A stretch of DNA of 64,000 nucleotides from Dactylorhiza incarnata. Lineage: Eukaryota; Streptophyta; Magnoliopsida; Asparagales; Orchidaceae. The first letter of the stretch is position 1. Each line of letters opens with the position of its first letter. Shown here piece by piece: positions 19,081-30,860 of this stretch. The translations under genes and the position numbers were made by a program. The stretch spans positions 62,001 through 126,000 of the forward strand of contig JAWHQI010000618.1 of the NCBI GenBank assembly GCA_033032865.1, written 5' to 3'. Under the pieces are notes generated by a model. It worked only from the letters and a program-made list of their open reading frames with translations. It searched no databases and was not told the DNA's origin.

Positions 19081-21652
19081 TGTCATACCCCGACTGATAG
19101 CTTGCAATTAATAAGGCAGGTACACGGCTTATGGTGGACCAAAATTTACAAATAAATATTGCATGTGAGAATCAAACCAAATTTTTATTTCATTCAAACA
19201 TATTTTTTACAATACATATAAAATAATACTTCATTATTTACAATATTTGCAAAAGACTTGAAAGTATATACATATTTATCCTCTTCTTCTCTTCCCTTTA
19301 TCCTTGGTAGTGCTCGCATAAAGTACCTAAAAAGAAATTTATGAGTAGTAAGTTCACTGACCCACCTTTGACAATATAATTCAAATATTCAGATTAATTT
19401 AAATTCCGTAGTTAACTTATGATTTCTCGTCTAACTGACATGTTGGTCAGGTAAGCGTAAGGTCAGTAGTCACACTATGTACTTACTCACTCTTAACCAT
19501 TTTCCTTTTGGGGGATACTGACTCACCTCTAACCACTTCTTAAACACCAATTGAACTAGTTAAATTTCAACATCACAAACAAAATATCTTATTAATTTAT
19601 AGTTGTCTCATTCTTATTGGTATCTATCATGCTCAAGTCTATTACCTTATGTCCAAATAGTATATCCCTATATATTTTAATATTTCATAGAATTTCAATA
19701 TTATTTTGTCAGAATGTACAGTAAGTCAGTTGGCTTAGTCTGTGCCCTATGAATGCAAACACCTGGCAACCACATACACCGTCCCAGGGAAAAAAGACAT
19801 TCAGAGGATAAAACTCCCTTTCAAGCGTATCTAGCATCCCGCTCCCTGACCACGAGACGTTGCTCGGGGTATCATCACATACACTACCCGTAACCCTAGG
19901 CCTGCTCATTCTTGTTACAAGGCGTCGACCTAGAAACCGTCAATGAAGGGGGTACCTAGGAGAACACAACGATATCCAGCTCTTAGATGGAACGATGCAC
20001 AAAGTGTAAACCATAATCCCCCGCCATCAATTAATACTAGGCTGTGCACATAAATATATAGAGCATGCTACACAATAATTTTTCATTATTTTCTTGAGCA
20101 CAACAAGATACCACTATAATTTTCATAAAAAATGCATGACTGTGACTAGTCATGTCCAAAAGGCCCCGACCTGTTAAGCCTGCCCGGGTCCGACGTGGAG
20201 AAGGCTCGGCTAGGCCTGGGCAGGCTCGGACCAAGCCTTGGGGGCCTAAACATGCCCTCATTTCGGCTAGAAGCCTGCCTTGGTGCCCGACCCGGGCTAG
20301 GCTAGGCCCAAGCACCAGGCCTGGGCCTGGCGCCATGCCTAGCTTTGCAGTCTGTAAATCCTGCCAGAACGAGATTTGCAGTCCCGCTTTGGGCAGGATT
20401 TACACCTGTAATACCGCCTTGGGCGGGATTTACAACTGGCATGACAACATGCCTAGGCAGCTAGGCCTGCTGCCAGCTTGCCAGACCGCCAGGCTCCAGT
20501 CTAGGGCCTAAGCTGGCAGCCTCTTTTTTTATTTGATATTATTTATTTTTTTGAATTGTTTAATTGTTTTGCAGGCCGGGTCAGGTCTGGGCCCGGCCTG
20601 CAAGGCCTAATCAGCCCCCCTTTGGAAGGGGGGTCTGAGCCTAACAAAAGCTAGGCCCGAACCCGGATGCAGGGAAGCGCGGGCCTGACCTGGGCGTGCC
20701 AGGCCTTTTGGACAAGGCTAACTGTGACTATCTAAATTATCTCAGTGCAAAAATCATATCAAGTACTTAAATCGTATGCCATCTAGCTCAATTTTGTCAC
20801 CTGAATTTGAGTCGGCTAGTGTTTGGTGCTTTTTAAGAATTTAGGATTTTGACTTCCAGAATCCTAATTTTGATAGTACTTCGACACTATTTAAAGCTAA
20901 AATCATCGTCTAGAATCCTATCCGAAGATTTTGCAGCATTCCGATACTTTTTTTCTCCTCTCTACCTCCCTTCGTAGATTTTAGAGAATTATGAAATGAT
21001 TTTAATTGATTTGAACATTCTATTGGATCCGTATTTATAATACATTTCCAATACCACCAAAATCGTCAAAATAGAACCTCCAGAACTCACAAAAAACCAT
21101 CTCTCCCTTTATTGGCCTTCTTTGATGATGCCCGTGGCGCCGAGAGTTCTCCTGTGTTGCAGCGCAGTGCGCATCATGGGATGGGCAGTAGCGCTGCGCG
21201 CCACGTGCTGCTTCCAGCACAACACTGCCAGTGACTTGGTCCGCTGCCAAATCTCCTGAAAAAAGTGAATATACATACCCGGGAGTTTTTCTACGTTCTG
21301 ATTCCAAATTTGGCCATGGATTTTCCAAATTCTCAACGTTTTTTCCTGAAATTTCACTTTCTTTACACGCGCTTCGTTTTCGTCAAACGAAATATCGTTT
21401 CTTAGGTAATTTCACGTTCTGAGTTCAATTATGGGCTTAGTTTTTCAAATCTACTTTATTGGTTGGTTCGTGTTAAAATTCTTTTTTTGCAAGTTAGGAT
21501 CTTCTGAGGTTTTTCGATTTTTTGATCGTTAATATGAAATTTGTTTTTCAATATTTCACGTATAACACTATACTTTGAGCGTTAATTAAAAAGAATCTAA
21601 ATATTGCGTCATAATTAAAATCTAATTGAAAAATAAAATTCAGATCATTACA
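19081..21652 (-). mobile_element. Solo LTR of a Tekay/Del-like Ty3 element (2.57 kb)
   Basis: Plus strand starts TGTCATACCCCGAC and ends CAGATCATTACA, so the minus strand reads TGTAATGATCTG...CGGGGTATGACA, typical of chromovirus LTRs and similar in style to element H. Flanked by TATGT (19076-19080) and CATGT (21653-21657). No internal region, primer site or pol was seen, so it is a solo LTR left by LTR-LTR recombination. It contains a nested hAT element. Confidence 0.75.
20147..20720. mobile_element. Non-autonomous hAT-type element (574 bp), GGCC-rich arms
   Basis: Ends TAGTCATGTCCAAAAGGCC and, inverted, TAGCCTTGTCCAAAAGGCC. Exact 8-bp target duplication ACTGTGAC at 20139-20146 and 20721-20728. 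Both arms are dense in AGGCCT/GGGCCT words, with an AT-rich stretch at 20521-20572. No transposase. Confidence 0.9.
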
Positions 21653-21960
21653 CATGTGGCGGCCCAATGTCCCACGGGGAAGCCCTTATAGATGAGGAAT
21701 CCGACCCTAGCATTGTCGTAGTTTAATCCTTAGTGGAAGAGATCGTCGTTACAGTTGAGGAAAGGTGCGCTAGTGATGCTGATAAAGCTCTAGAGTTAAG
21801 TGTTGTTAAGTGTCTATTATTGACCCCAGTCATTGACTGTATTTGTATTAATGTTGTTGCAGTAAATGACATTCAACGTATGAGATTGACGGTCGAACCT
21901 CACCCACATCCTTATTTTGTGTTTTGGGTCGACAAGATAAAGTTACATGTCACCCAATGA
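21653..21960 (+). pseudogene. Ty3-type gag end and protease fragment
   Basis: Resumes the knuckle with AAQCPTGKPL, then VVTVEERCASDADKALE and VNDIQRMRLTVEPHPHPYFVFW plus VDKIKLHVTQ, resembling the PR-RT linker of Ty3 pol (the EPHPxPY motif). The protease active site itself is not visible. Confidence 0.6.
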
Positions 21961-22860
21961 TGTTTTGTAACGATTAGTCTTGAAGACTTCAAGGACCATG
22001 CTTGGTGTTATGTTCGCCCCATGAATGTCTTCAACAAGGGTCAGAAGGTGAATTCATCCCTCGGAACAGGAATCCTAAAACCACTACATCTTATATGCCC
22101 TAGCCATTCTCTGAGCGAGGACCCTGAATCTAAAGTAAATTATTTTAATGAACACCACTATCATCGATAACACTAATTTGGAGGGTTATCTTCCCATTGA
22201 TACATACCTTAAGGAACCACCATGGCATAATATCTTCTCATCGATACATTCCTTAAGGATCCACACCATGTCATAGTAAGGTACCAATCAATAATGAGTT
22301 GCTATCCAGTGAGTCAGTAGAGGTTGGGCACACTTTCGATATCAGGGGTTTATTCCGCCACTCTTCACGCCTCTTGAGACATTCTGCATGCCATATAGCT
22401 GCATCTCACTATCGATGTATCCGAGGATCCTTTGAGTGATCATCGCACTCGTGATGAATTTTTCTACACCCCACTACCGAGCCTCTTGACTACGTGTCCC
22501 TATTGTGACCCCTCTATAGCACCGTAGAGTTTTTGTGTACGCAATTCGTCATGTCTTATGTTCATCATTCATATATATTTCATGATTTATTGTTGTTGCA
22601 TGATCATTTACATACATTGCATGACTTGCCTTTGTTGTATAATTCACATTTAATATTGTATGAACTACTTGAACCTGTCCGACGTAAGACTGCAATTAAT
22701 AATAAAAAATATATAAAGTTTACGCAAACATTTATATGAAAGAGTAGGGCTTTAGAGAAGACTAGTAAGTGATAATTAGAGTTAGGTTGCGAGGTTCCTT
22801 CGGAGAACAATGATAAAACTAAATGTTAAGTGATTAAACACCCCACAGTAGACAATAGTG
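21961..22860. other. No feature recognised
   Basis: About 900 bp lying where RT, RNase H and integrase of the same Ty3 element would be; no family motif could be read in any frame. Probably decayed or rearranged retrotransposon. Confidence 0.4.
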
Positions 22861-23060
22861 TAAAGAGACAAATGTCGATGAGCTAAGCATCCATAAGAGT
22901 ATGAGAATTCATATGGTATTCAACATTGATTATTTACCTTCATACTATGAGTCTCATGAGTATATGAGCTCGTCCCCTAACACCATCTCTGAGCTTCAGC
23001 CGCCACCTTCACTAGATACTCATCCTCATCCTCACCATACAACCTAAGCACTAACAAACT
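22861..23060 (+). pseudogene. Ty3 pol C-terminal tail
   Basis: Encodes MRIHMVFNIDYLPSYYESHE then SELQPPPSLDTHPHPHH, matching the F-N-V/I-x-x-L-x-P-Y tail that follows integrase in Ty3 pol. Confidence 0.6.
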
Positions 23061-23159
23061 TAATAGTTCCTCCTTCGTCACCAGAGATCATATGCCCTTC
23101 TTCAGAGAGCATATCACATATGACTCTGTGTGGTGTCGTTAAAATCTGATGACTCACTA

Positions 23160-23567
23160 TATGTGATATGCGGTATTCAACTCCTAATCTCATTCCTCCT
23201 CTGCATCAAGTTTATCAACGACGAGCTGTTGGTGTTGAGATTGTACAACCCTTAGCAGTTCCGTCACTTACAATACCATCTTCAACACCAGATTCTGATG
23301 AAGACCTCCATCTTCTCCTTATACATTTTAAAGGTAAGGCTACCTCTACACAACATCCTATTGCCAAATTATGTCTCATATCATCATCTAGCTCTGGCAC
23401 ATCAAGGGTTCATTTCCTCCCTTGCCTCTGTTAGTATTCCTAAAAATTGGTTGGAAGCAATTAGTATACCCGCATTAAAGACGACAATGGGAGAAGAGAT
23501 GCTTGCATTGGAAAAGAACAACACATGGGAACTCTTTCCTCTTCCAAGGACCACTCTAGAGGCTGCG
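23160..23567 (+). pseudogene. Copia fragment: integrase tail to RT start
   Basis: Encodes RYSTPNLIPPLHQVYQRR, SYHHLALAHQGFISSLASVS, IPKNWLEAISIPALKTTMGE and EMLALEKNNTWELFPLP, the conserved entry to Copia RT. It stops abruptly at about 23567 where Ty3-like sequence begins. No LTR is attached. Confidence 0.75.
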
Positions 23568-23589
23568 TACAATCGTGGTCACCGTAGTT

Positions 23590-24115
23590 GTTCTTTGCAC
23601 CGGGGGATTGGGCTCGGTTGCAACGCTGACTATGCCCCCAGGCATCCATCTCCAGGGGCCCCTACCACAAGCTGGGCCCAAAGTTGTATGACCCATTTGT
23701 AGTTTTGCAACGCATCAGGACGTGACATACCGTCTCCATCTCCTGCCCAATGCCCAGATTCGCAACGTCCTACACGTGTCTCAGTTGAAGCCGCTCATTG
23801 GAGTGCCGCTGCCAGGACCGTTGGTTCAACTTCCACCACAACTTGATGACGACGAGGGAGGAGATATTACGGATCCACGTTGAGGGATCACATACCAACG
23901 CCGCACCAAAACATGCAAGGGTTACAATTAGCGTCACTCGTACTTATATTCACACTTTTTTATTTTGTGCTTTTATATTTGTTGCACTCTCTATTTTACC
24001 TCACATGATGTTAAGCCTAGTGAGGGGAAATTTCAAAACTTGATGGTTGCACTTGGGCCCAACCGGTTGTAGGGAGGGGCTGCTTGGAGCAAGGGGATAT
24101 GTAAGTTCAATTTAA
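23590..24115 (+). pseudogene. Ty3 pol C-terminal fragment
   Basis: Encodes KLGPKLYDPFVVLQRI, VTYRLHLLPNAQIRNVLHVS and QLKPLIGVPLPG, the GPY/F-type module after integrase, then an acidic tail (LDDDEGGDITDPR) and non-coding sequence. Stops and a frameshift are present. Confidence 0.7.
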
Positions 24116-24339
24116 TCTTTTTTTCCTCTCCACAGTATTTTGAGAAGATAAATAGGAGAGGGATGTTCTATAAATTGGTGCCAACGTTGAACATTCAAAT
24201 AGGAAGGAATATGAGCACTTGAGAGGGCCTGGGAGGATCCAAGATGTACAATCCTTCTACTACTGTTACTACGCTGCTTCGTTGTCAGATACTGAAAAAT
24301 AGCCACCAGGAAGGAATGTTACAGACCAATTTAAGGAGG

Positions 24340-24650
24340 TAGTTAGACAGCTAATGGAGAGAAAATTTCGAGGAAAAGAGAGAACATGTAAAATAAAGGA
24401 GAGGGAGAGCGGAGGTGCGTAAGATTGTGCCTTTGCCCGCAATGGAGGAGGACTCGTTTGCGTCGATCACTTTATCACAAACATAGAGATGAGTGTATGT
24501 GGTAAAACCTGAGGACGTTCCTGTCATGTGATCTATCGCACTAGAGTCAATAATCCAGTCAGATAAAAAAGCCGAGGCTGAGTTGGCGCTTGGTGTCCCG
24601 AAGGTTGCGCATCGGTAGTAGGGTTGTCGCATTTGGTGCGGAGGAGACAC
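24340..24650 (-). pseudogene. Copia E protease
   Basis: The minus strand encodes DWIIDSSAIDHMTG, then the VIDANESSSIAGKGTI element (the ADG-x-x-SxxxGxG equivalent). The catalytic DSGA reads DSSA, so activity is unlikely. Confidence 0.75.
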
Positions 24651-24699
24651 TTCAAAGCATTGTACTCCTCATTGGAGAAACCACTGGAGGGGATGTGGC

Positions 24700-25504
24700 A
24701 CCACTATCTTCAGGTCATTCAGAGATGTGGGCAAGGTTCCCGGAGGGCTTGCGACCACTATTCATTCCACGTCCACGATCACCAGTGCTTTTTCGCGAGG
24801 GAGCGAGATGGAGTGTAGGCGGAAACAAAAATCACGTATGTGACCTGACTTCCCACAGTAGTTACACAAACGGGAAGGTAGTCCGGGGGCAGACAATTCT
24901 CAACCAATGATGGCAAGAGTAGAATGATCATACACCAGATCAGAGGAAAGGGCCCATTGGCGATCCTCATCTCCTAAGACCATGCTGAATGCATCAACTG
25001 TGCAGGCTGGTGCAATGTTCTCAAAATAATCCAACTCTTGATAACGACGTTCGAACTCAGAGAAGTAGGCGGAAACGCTGGAGCAGCCATGTTTGTGTTC
25101 CAGAATACAATGAGTGAGCTCATATACTTGAGTGGAGCTGCTCATTTAAGGGTAAGACTCACGTGCCCGTGTCCCATTTTGAAGAACTCAATTTAGAAGC
25201 ATGTAACTCTGATAAACCAAGGGAACATGGAGTGAAGCAACCATGATACCACAAGAGAATTTTTGCGTCCCACTTTCGCCAAGTAGGATACAATAGTTCC
25301 ATCAATGCATCCATACAATTGATGGCCCCGGATGACATGTAGAGCTGCCCGTGACCATTCTAGGTATTTTGTACCATCAAACAACACAATAGTTATACGA
25401 AAGGAACTAGAGGAACCATGTGTCCGTATGTACTCATTGTCGGGTTGGGCCAAAACGCTTGACATTGTTGGAGCACTCGAGTCCGAGGAACATGCCATAA
25501 TCAA
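24700..25504 (-). pseudogene. Copia E gag
   Basis: The minus strand encodes ITIVLFDGTKYLEWSRAALH, VIRGHQLYGCIDGT, YELTHCILEHKHG, VSAYFSEFERRYQELDYFEN and a CCHC knuckle CNYCGKSGHIRDFC (about 24835). Frameshifts fall near 25190 and 24900. Confidence 0.8.
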
Positions 25505-26123
25505 GTCTCAGGTGAAGCTCACAGAATCACAAAAAACAGAATTGCGGGTGCTCATAGGAACCAGTGACAGCCACATGGGAAGCTCGCAGGAACAAGGAAG
25601 CAGGTCGCGGGTCTTAAATTGGGCCACCGAGCAGGAAGCAGTCGCGGCTCACGCAGGAAGGACTCGCGGTAAGCATGGGGTCACAAGAATGCGGGATGTG
25701 GAACTCGTTAGAGCGTTGGAGTTGCAGATCTTGATGGAATGCGGGACTTGCTAGAATGCAAAAGACGCAGAGCTCGCAAACGTCGAACTTGCGGGAAGAG
25801 GAACGCGGTTGTAGTACTTGCTGAAATGGGAACTCGCCGAACGCAAAGCTCGCAGTATCGCTGAACGCAGAGCTCGCAGTATCGCCGAACGCAGAGCTCG
25901 CAGGAAACACGAGCTTGCAAAGAAGAAGAGTATGTCGTCGAGCTCGCAGGAAGACTCGGTCGCAGAAACATGAGATGTGTGGGAATTCTCGCTCGCAGGA
26001 AAACACACAATTTCGGCGAAAAACCTGCAGTAAACATCGAACTTGGAACACGTGGCAGACGGTAATTTGGCGAAAGGAAAAAATTCACACAAAAAGAATG
26101 GAGCAGTGAAATAAATCGACCGT
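25505..26123 (-). other. Copia E leader
   Basis: Untranslated leader with repeated GAACGCAGAGCTCGCAG units (about 25755-25910). Long open frames across it have biased, repeat-derived composition and no recognisable domain. Confidence 0.65.
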
Positions 26124-26137
26124 GCTCTAATAACAAA

Positions 26138-26309
26138 TTGAGAATAATAACTATTTTTTACATTTTCCAAATCTAACATAATGAGCACCACTCTATACAC
26201 AAGAGGGAGAGTCCTAATGCACTACAAGAGGTGTGGGACTAAACTAAAAGAGAAGTGTAAAAGCAATATGGGCCTCTAGAGTGGGCCTTTTACATGGGTA
26301 TTTATGTCA
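26138..26309 (-). repeat. 5' LTR of Copia E
   Basis: About 172 bp, TTGAGAATAATAAC to ATTTATGTCA on the plus strand. It shares the GTGTGGGACTAAAC core with the other Copia LTRs here. Edges approximate. Confidence 0.6.
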
Positions 26310-27060
26310 ACTTTATCCCCATCCAAGGATTTATTTGCTTAAGGTTTAGTTGAAGCACTTTTGTTTTAACTTAACCTGAAATTTATTTTCTTATCTATCG
26401 CTTTAAACTCAATTGTAATTGTTTGTGAATGCTTTAAATATTTATAATGCTAATTTTAATTAACCATCAGACACATTTGCCCGTGCATTGCATCATTTCT
26501 AGATTCCTCGACATTCCACTATCAACACTTCACTAGAGTTCCCTTAGGGCACACTTACACTCTCACCTCACCATATCCTATGCCACTCATCTCATGTGAG
26601 TTTGTGCACAATTCACATCATACTTTATGCTGTGAATGATTTGGAGAAATGTCCAAGAAATGCATTTGTGAATTATCTCGATAAATTTGTTCTAAAATAC
26701 ATGTTATTTGGAGTGCTTATTCTTCTACTTTGTCACTAAAGAATGGTCTTCTCAGAGAAGTAGGCAAGTGGTTAAATAGTACCTGAAATGCTTTTATGAA
26801 CTCTTGGAAAGTTTATGTAGCTTGTCTTTTAAATTTTTTAAAAGTGTAATGTTCTATTAAGTTTTAAAAAGTGAAATGTTCTATACTTTAATGTTCTGTT
26901 GCCATTGGGGTATTTTCCTGAGTACAACTACAATCTTAAGGAACAATTGACACCATTCACATTAAGTATCTAGTCATGAATATTCAAAAATTAAACTGAT
27001 GTAAACATTATGGGCTTTTGCTTTTGTTTTATTTTTCTTGATACTCATTTGGTTTTCCAG
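26310..27060 (+). other. EXO70A intron sequence upstream of the first visible exon
   Basis: AT-rich, no transposon signature seen. It ends in TTTTGGTTTTCCAG, a polypyrimidine tract plus AG acceptor, at 27060. Confidence 0.65.
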
Positions 27061-27199
27061 TGAAACACGTTCTTCAGTTTTAGAACTGAGCCTCCGTAAA
27101 CTTGGAGTGGAAAGGCTTAATAAGGATGATGTACAGAAGATGCCATGGGAGGTTTTGGAAGCCAAAATCGGAAACTGGATTCACTATATGAGGATTGCT
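27061..27199 (+). CDS. EXO70A1: EXO70A-type exocyst subunit, internal exon a
   Basis: 139 bp: one base completing a codon from the previous exon, then 46 codons beginning ETRSSVLELSLRKLGVERL and including MPWEVLEAKIGNWIHYMRIA. This matches the conserved middle of plant EXO70A1, a subunit of the exocyst, which tethers secretory vesicles to the plasma membrane. A CAG acceptor at 27058-27060 and the GTATGT donor at 27200 fit plant introns; the upstream intron is phase 2. No stop or frame change. The preceding exon was not found within the 27 kb to its left, which is nearly all transposons, so the upstream intron may be very long. Confidence 0.9.
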
Positions 27200-27271
27200 G
27201 TATGTTTTTGTCTTTTCATTAATGATAAAATCTGTCCTCCCTTTTTCAGTATTTGACTGCTCGTGAAACAG
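27200..27271 (+). other. EXO70A intron, 72 bp
   Basis: GTATGT...AACAG; phase 0. Short and free of insertions, in contrast to its neighbours. Confidence 0.85.
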
Positions 27272-27484
27272 GTCAAACTCCTATTTGCTGCGGAGCGAAA
27301 AGTTTGTGATCAAATTTTTGATGGCCTCAATGTAATGAAGGTCCGCTGTTTTGCTGAAGTAACTGCAGATAGTGTATTGATGCTTTTTAGTTTTGGGGAG
27401 GCTATTGCTAAAAGCAGGAGATCACCAGAGAAATTATTTGTGCTTCTAGACATGTATGAAATAATGCGCGAGCTTCAGCCAGAG
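27272..27484 (+). CDS. EXO70A1: EXO70A-type exocyst subunit, internal exon b
   Basis: 213 bp, 71 codons, in phase with the exon before it: VKLLFAAERKVCDQIFDGLN, CFAEVTADSVLMLFSFGEAI and SRRSPEKLFVLLDMYEIMRE, ending LQPE. These are hallmark EXO70A1 helices. Donor GTATGC at 27485. Open throughout. The joined peptide runs smoothly into the exon at 35437, which shows the three belong to one gene split by a transposon-filled intron. Confidence 0.92.
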
Positions 27485-27686
27485 GTATGCTTAATTGTTG
27501 ACTTATCCTGTTCAAGTTCTGTAATTTATCATTGTCCAATTAGAGTGCTGTTGCTGCTTTATTAAGTGTAGGATGTACTATTTTACATTGTTTATTTTTG
27601 AATTGTAAATAAGCGCTATGGATATTGTCTTTATTTGAAGAATTTATAGTTTGAAGAGAACCCGAAAACTTAAACTAGATAAGTAG

Positions 27687-27871
27687 CGTAGAAGATTTGA
27701 CCTAGCTCATGTAAAAAGCCAATGTAAAGGCCCATTGTTGGCATGTTGTTTAGTCCCACACCTTGGCTTGTCGTTTAGTTACCACTCCTCCTTCCTATAT
27801 ATGTTGTACAAATACTTGTATTGAAATGTTAGAAATAAATTATTTTTCGATTTGTATTTTGGATTTCTACA
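27687..27871 (+). repeat. 5' LTR of Copia F
   Basis: 185 bp. The first base has changed (CGTAGAAG against TGCAGAAG in the 3' copy). TATATAT at 27796-27802. Confidence 0.85.
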
Positions 27872-27883
27872 TGGTATCAGAGC

Positions 27884-28614
27884 CACCCGATCCAAAATCA
27901 GCGGACTCTAGCCGATTGACTTTTTCTCTACTTGGGCACTCTCCCCTCCTGTCCAGAGTACTCACACGATTTTTGCGATTGTCCTAAATTCTTGACAACT
28001 TGTAAGTATGCCAACCCGCCTCTTTTATAGGCACTCTAGACCCCTGTGTACTCGCCGCTCATCGATTCGATCTCGCAGCTACTCTACCGTGCACAATCTA
28101 GCTTCACTATCACAGATCCTTTGTCTGAGATCTCGCCGATCGTGATTTCTGCTCGATCTCGCAGCTCATCTGTCAGCTACATTCTTGTGTCGCTCTCGCA
28201 GCTCCTCTGCCTAACGTCTCGCCGCGTGTGATCTGCTCAATCGGCCTATATCTCACAGGCACTCATCTTTGTGCCTAGATAGTTCCGCTTCGATCTCGCA
28301 GACGCTCATCTGCCGACGACTTTTCGATCTGCTTAGATCTCGCAGACGCTCGCTTCCTGAAAATCTCGCAGACGCTCGCTGCTACTCATCCGACAACTTC
28401 TCTCCGTCTGGACTCGCAAGTGCTCCTTGCCATTTTGTTTCTGTGCTCGCAGGACCCTTTGTCTCCTGCGCTCGCCAACACTCTCGCCTACATCGACGGA
28501 CCCGGTTCTCTCTAGCACTCGCCAACACTCTCGCCTACATCGACAGACCTGGTTCTCTTTAGCACTCGCCAACCCCTGTTCTTCTTCAGAACTCGCCGCA
28601 ATTCCTTCTCAACC
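27884..28614 (+). other. Copia F leader
   Basis: About 730 bp, dominated by CTCGCAG/ACTCGCC words (TCTCGCAGACGCTCG and relatives). No recognisable protein. Resembles the leaders of D, E and G. Confidence 0.65.
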
Positions 28615-29410
28615 ATGTCTCATCACGTGAGAACGAATGCTACCTCCACCCTTCCCGCACTTGCTCCGGCCCCTATCCGTCTATCCCTGACATCCGTGAC
28701 GAACTCCACATTACAACAATCTCCCTCATCGGGAAGAAAAACTATGTTGAGTGGGTACATTCTGTGCGTCGCATCCTCCAGACCAAAGGTATCCTTCATC
28801 ATGTCACTCGTGATATCCCTGCTGAGCATATCGGGCAATGGCTCCGGGATGATAGACGCATACAGTCATGGATCCTCAACTCCATGGATAATGAGCCCTA
28901 TTGCATGGCTATGCACCACGAGATCGCTAAAGCTATGTGGGATGAATTGAAGACCCTGTAATACGGGCAGGACAACCTTCATCATTTGTTCGATATCTTT
29001 CGGGATCTCCAGGCCGTTGAACATGGTTTAGACCGTGACCTGACATCCTTTGTGGCTTAATACAAGACACCTCTCGAGGCCTGGGTTCAACACCAGCCTC
29101 CAACGTTGGATCTTGCTACCCAATGTGCTCAGAAGGAGGTTGTCGGCATAGCTCTAATGTTGGCACGACTACCACCTCATATCCACAGCATTCGTGCGAC
29201 CATCTTATCCTCTTCCATTATTTCTTCTCTCTCTGATGTGTGCTCCTTGATCTTGAAGGTGACTCCGTCCATCGATATACTAATGCATCCCCTTCCTGTC
29301 GTACTCCAACACTCTCCTGACGCTCATCCTCCACCTCCTGAGCATCGTGGAGGTCGTCATGGATCTCGGGGCGGTGGGCGCGATGAGCATAATCACATCA
29401 AGGGGTAGAA
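28615..29410 (+). pseudogene. Copia F gag
   Basis: Starts at MSHHVRTNATSTLPALAPAP (28615), then, with frame changes, IPDIRDELHITTIS, QSWILNSMDNEPYCMAMHHE, TLDLATQCAQKEVVGIALML and a C-terminal RGGRHGSRGGGRDE. A stop near 28959 and one near 29059 interrupt it. Confidence 0.8.
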
Positions 29411-30860
29411 CACTCGCCTATGTACTCATTGTGGGCGGACGAATCATATTGAGACCACCTGTTATCGCAAAGATGGATTCCCGTCACCTCCCTTCACCTC
29501 TTAACACCACACTTCTCCTGCGGTGGATGGTCATACCACCTATCGCTCTGACATTGACACCTTGCGGGAGGAATTACAACATCTTTGGGGGCTGGTCTCT
29601 CGGACGCCCGACTCCGTCGCGTCTATCTCCAATGAAGGTATATCATGTTTTCTCATAGTCCTCCTGGATAGTTGACTATGGGGCAACTAATAATATTACC
29701 CCGTAAAAGCCTTCTCAGTATACGGCTCTGCTTGCTCGAAGTTTATCACGGTGGCCAATGATGACACCCCTCCAGTCTGTTGCTTTGGAGATGTGCCGCT
29801 CACTCTGTCCCTCTTACTCCGCTTCGTGCTTAATGTTCCTGGCTCTCAATTTAATCTTCTTTCTTTGCGGTGCAGGATCGGCGAATTGACACCGACGCCT
29901 TGGCCATGCTCCTCTTCGATTCTGCAGAAAGCTCTTCATGATGTTTTCTTGTCTGATTTTGCATGTGAATCTTGTATCCGCGGGAAACAAGATCACTTTA
30001 CCTCTCCCCCCACTGTACTCAGAGCTATGCTCCTTTGAGTTAGTGCACTTAGATATCCGGGGTATGCTCCTTTGAGTTTGTTATTTTCTTAATTTTATTG
30101 ATGATCATTTTCGCATGACATAGTTGTATTTGCTGCGCAATCGTTCTGAACTACTACGTATTTTTCGCTCTGTTATCGCTGAAATCCATACTCAATTCTC
30201 ACAGTCATTTAAAATCCTCGCACTGATAATGTGCGCAGTCAAACCTCTTATGCTTATACCCCGCAACAAAATGGTGTAGTCAAACGGAAGAACCGTCACC
30301 TCCTTGAGGTTGCTCGCTCTCTTATGTTTCAATTGCAGGTTCCCAATATTTATTGACACTTTGTTGTTTCCACTGCGTCTGCATGCTATCTAATTAATCG
30401 CATGCCCTCTTCCATTCTTAACTTTGTGGCGTTTTTCTCCATCTCTTTCCTTCCCAACCACTCTTCCCTTTGACTCCTCGTGTCTTTGGAAGTGTTTGAT
30501 TTGTCCATCATCTTGGCCCTGCCATGGACAAATTGGTACCTCGCGCTACCAAGTATATGTTTGATGGTTACTCTCGCAAACAAAAGGGCTATGTGTGTTA
30601 CTCTCCCACCACTCGCAAGCTCGTTACACTCGTTGTTGTACCTCATCTGATGCCTTGAGACAGTTACCCCTACTGATGTCACTCCACGGCCAGCTAATAC
30701 GCCTACGACGTCTACTGCTCACCCTATCTCCCACCATGTCTCCTTACACCGCTTGTCTCCCAAACTTCACAGGTTTGCGACTTCTCTATCTTCTATTTCC
30801 ACCCTTCTTTTGTGCGGGAGACTCTTCAACATCCGGGGTGGCGGACAACGATGGATGAAG
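29411..30860 (+). pseudogene. Copia F knuckle, protease and integrase
   Basis: Shows a degraded CCHC (about 29430), WIVDYGATNNIT (protease site, DSG changed to DYG), LRFVLNVPGSQFNLLSL, LSDFACESCIRGKQDHF and an integrase core with QNGVVKRKNRHLLEVARSL, where the catalytic Glu of the usual VAERKN motif reads Lys. Part of the zinc-binding HRLGH segment is missing near 29880. Confidence 0.75.

Larger units (their letters stand above)
24116..26309 (-). mobile_element. Copia element E, 5' half only
   Basis: Minus-strand Copia with LTR, leader, gag, protease and the beginning of integrase; it ends inside the GAG-pre-integrase segment (about 24120, RWHQFIEHPSPIYLLKIL) against unrelated Ty3 sequence. 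RT, RNase H and the 3' LTR are missing. The primer site (plus GCTCTAATAACA, 26124-26135) has two changes from the usual form. Confidence 0.8.
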
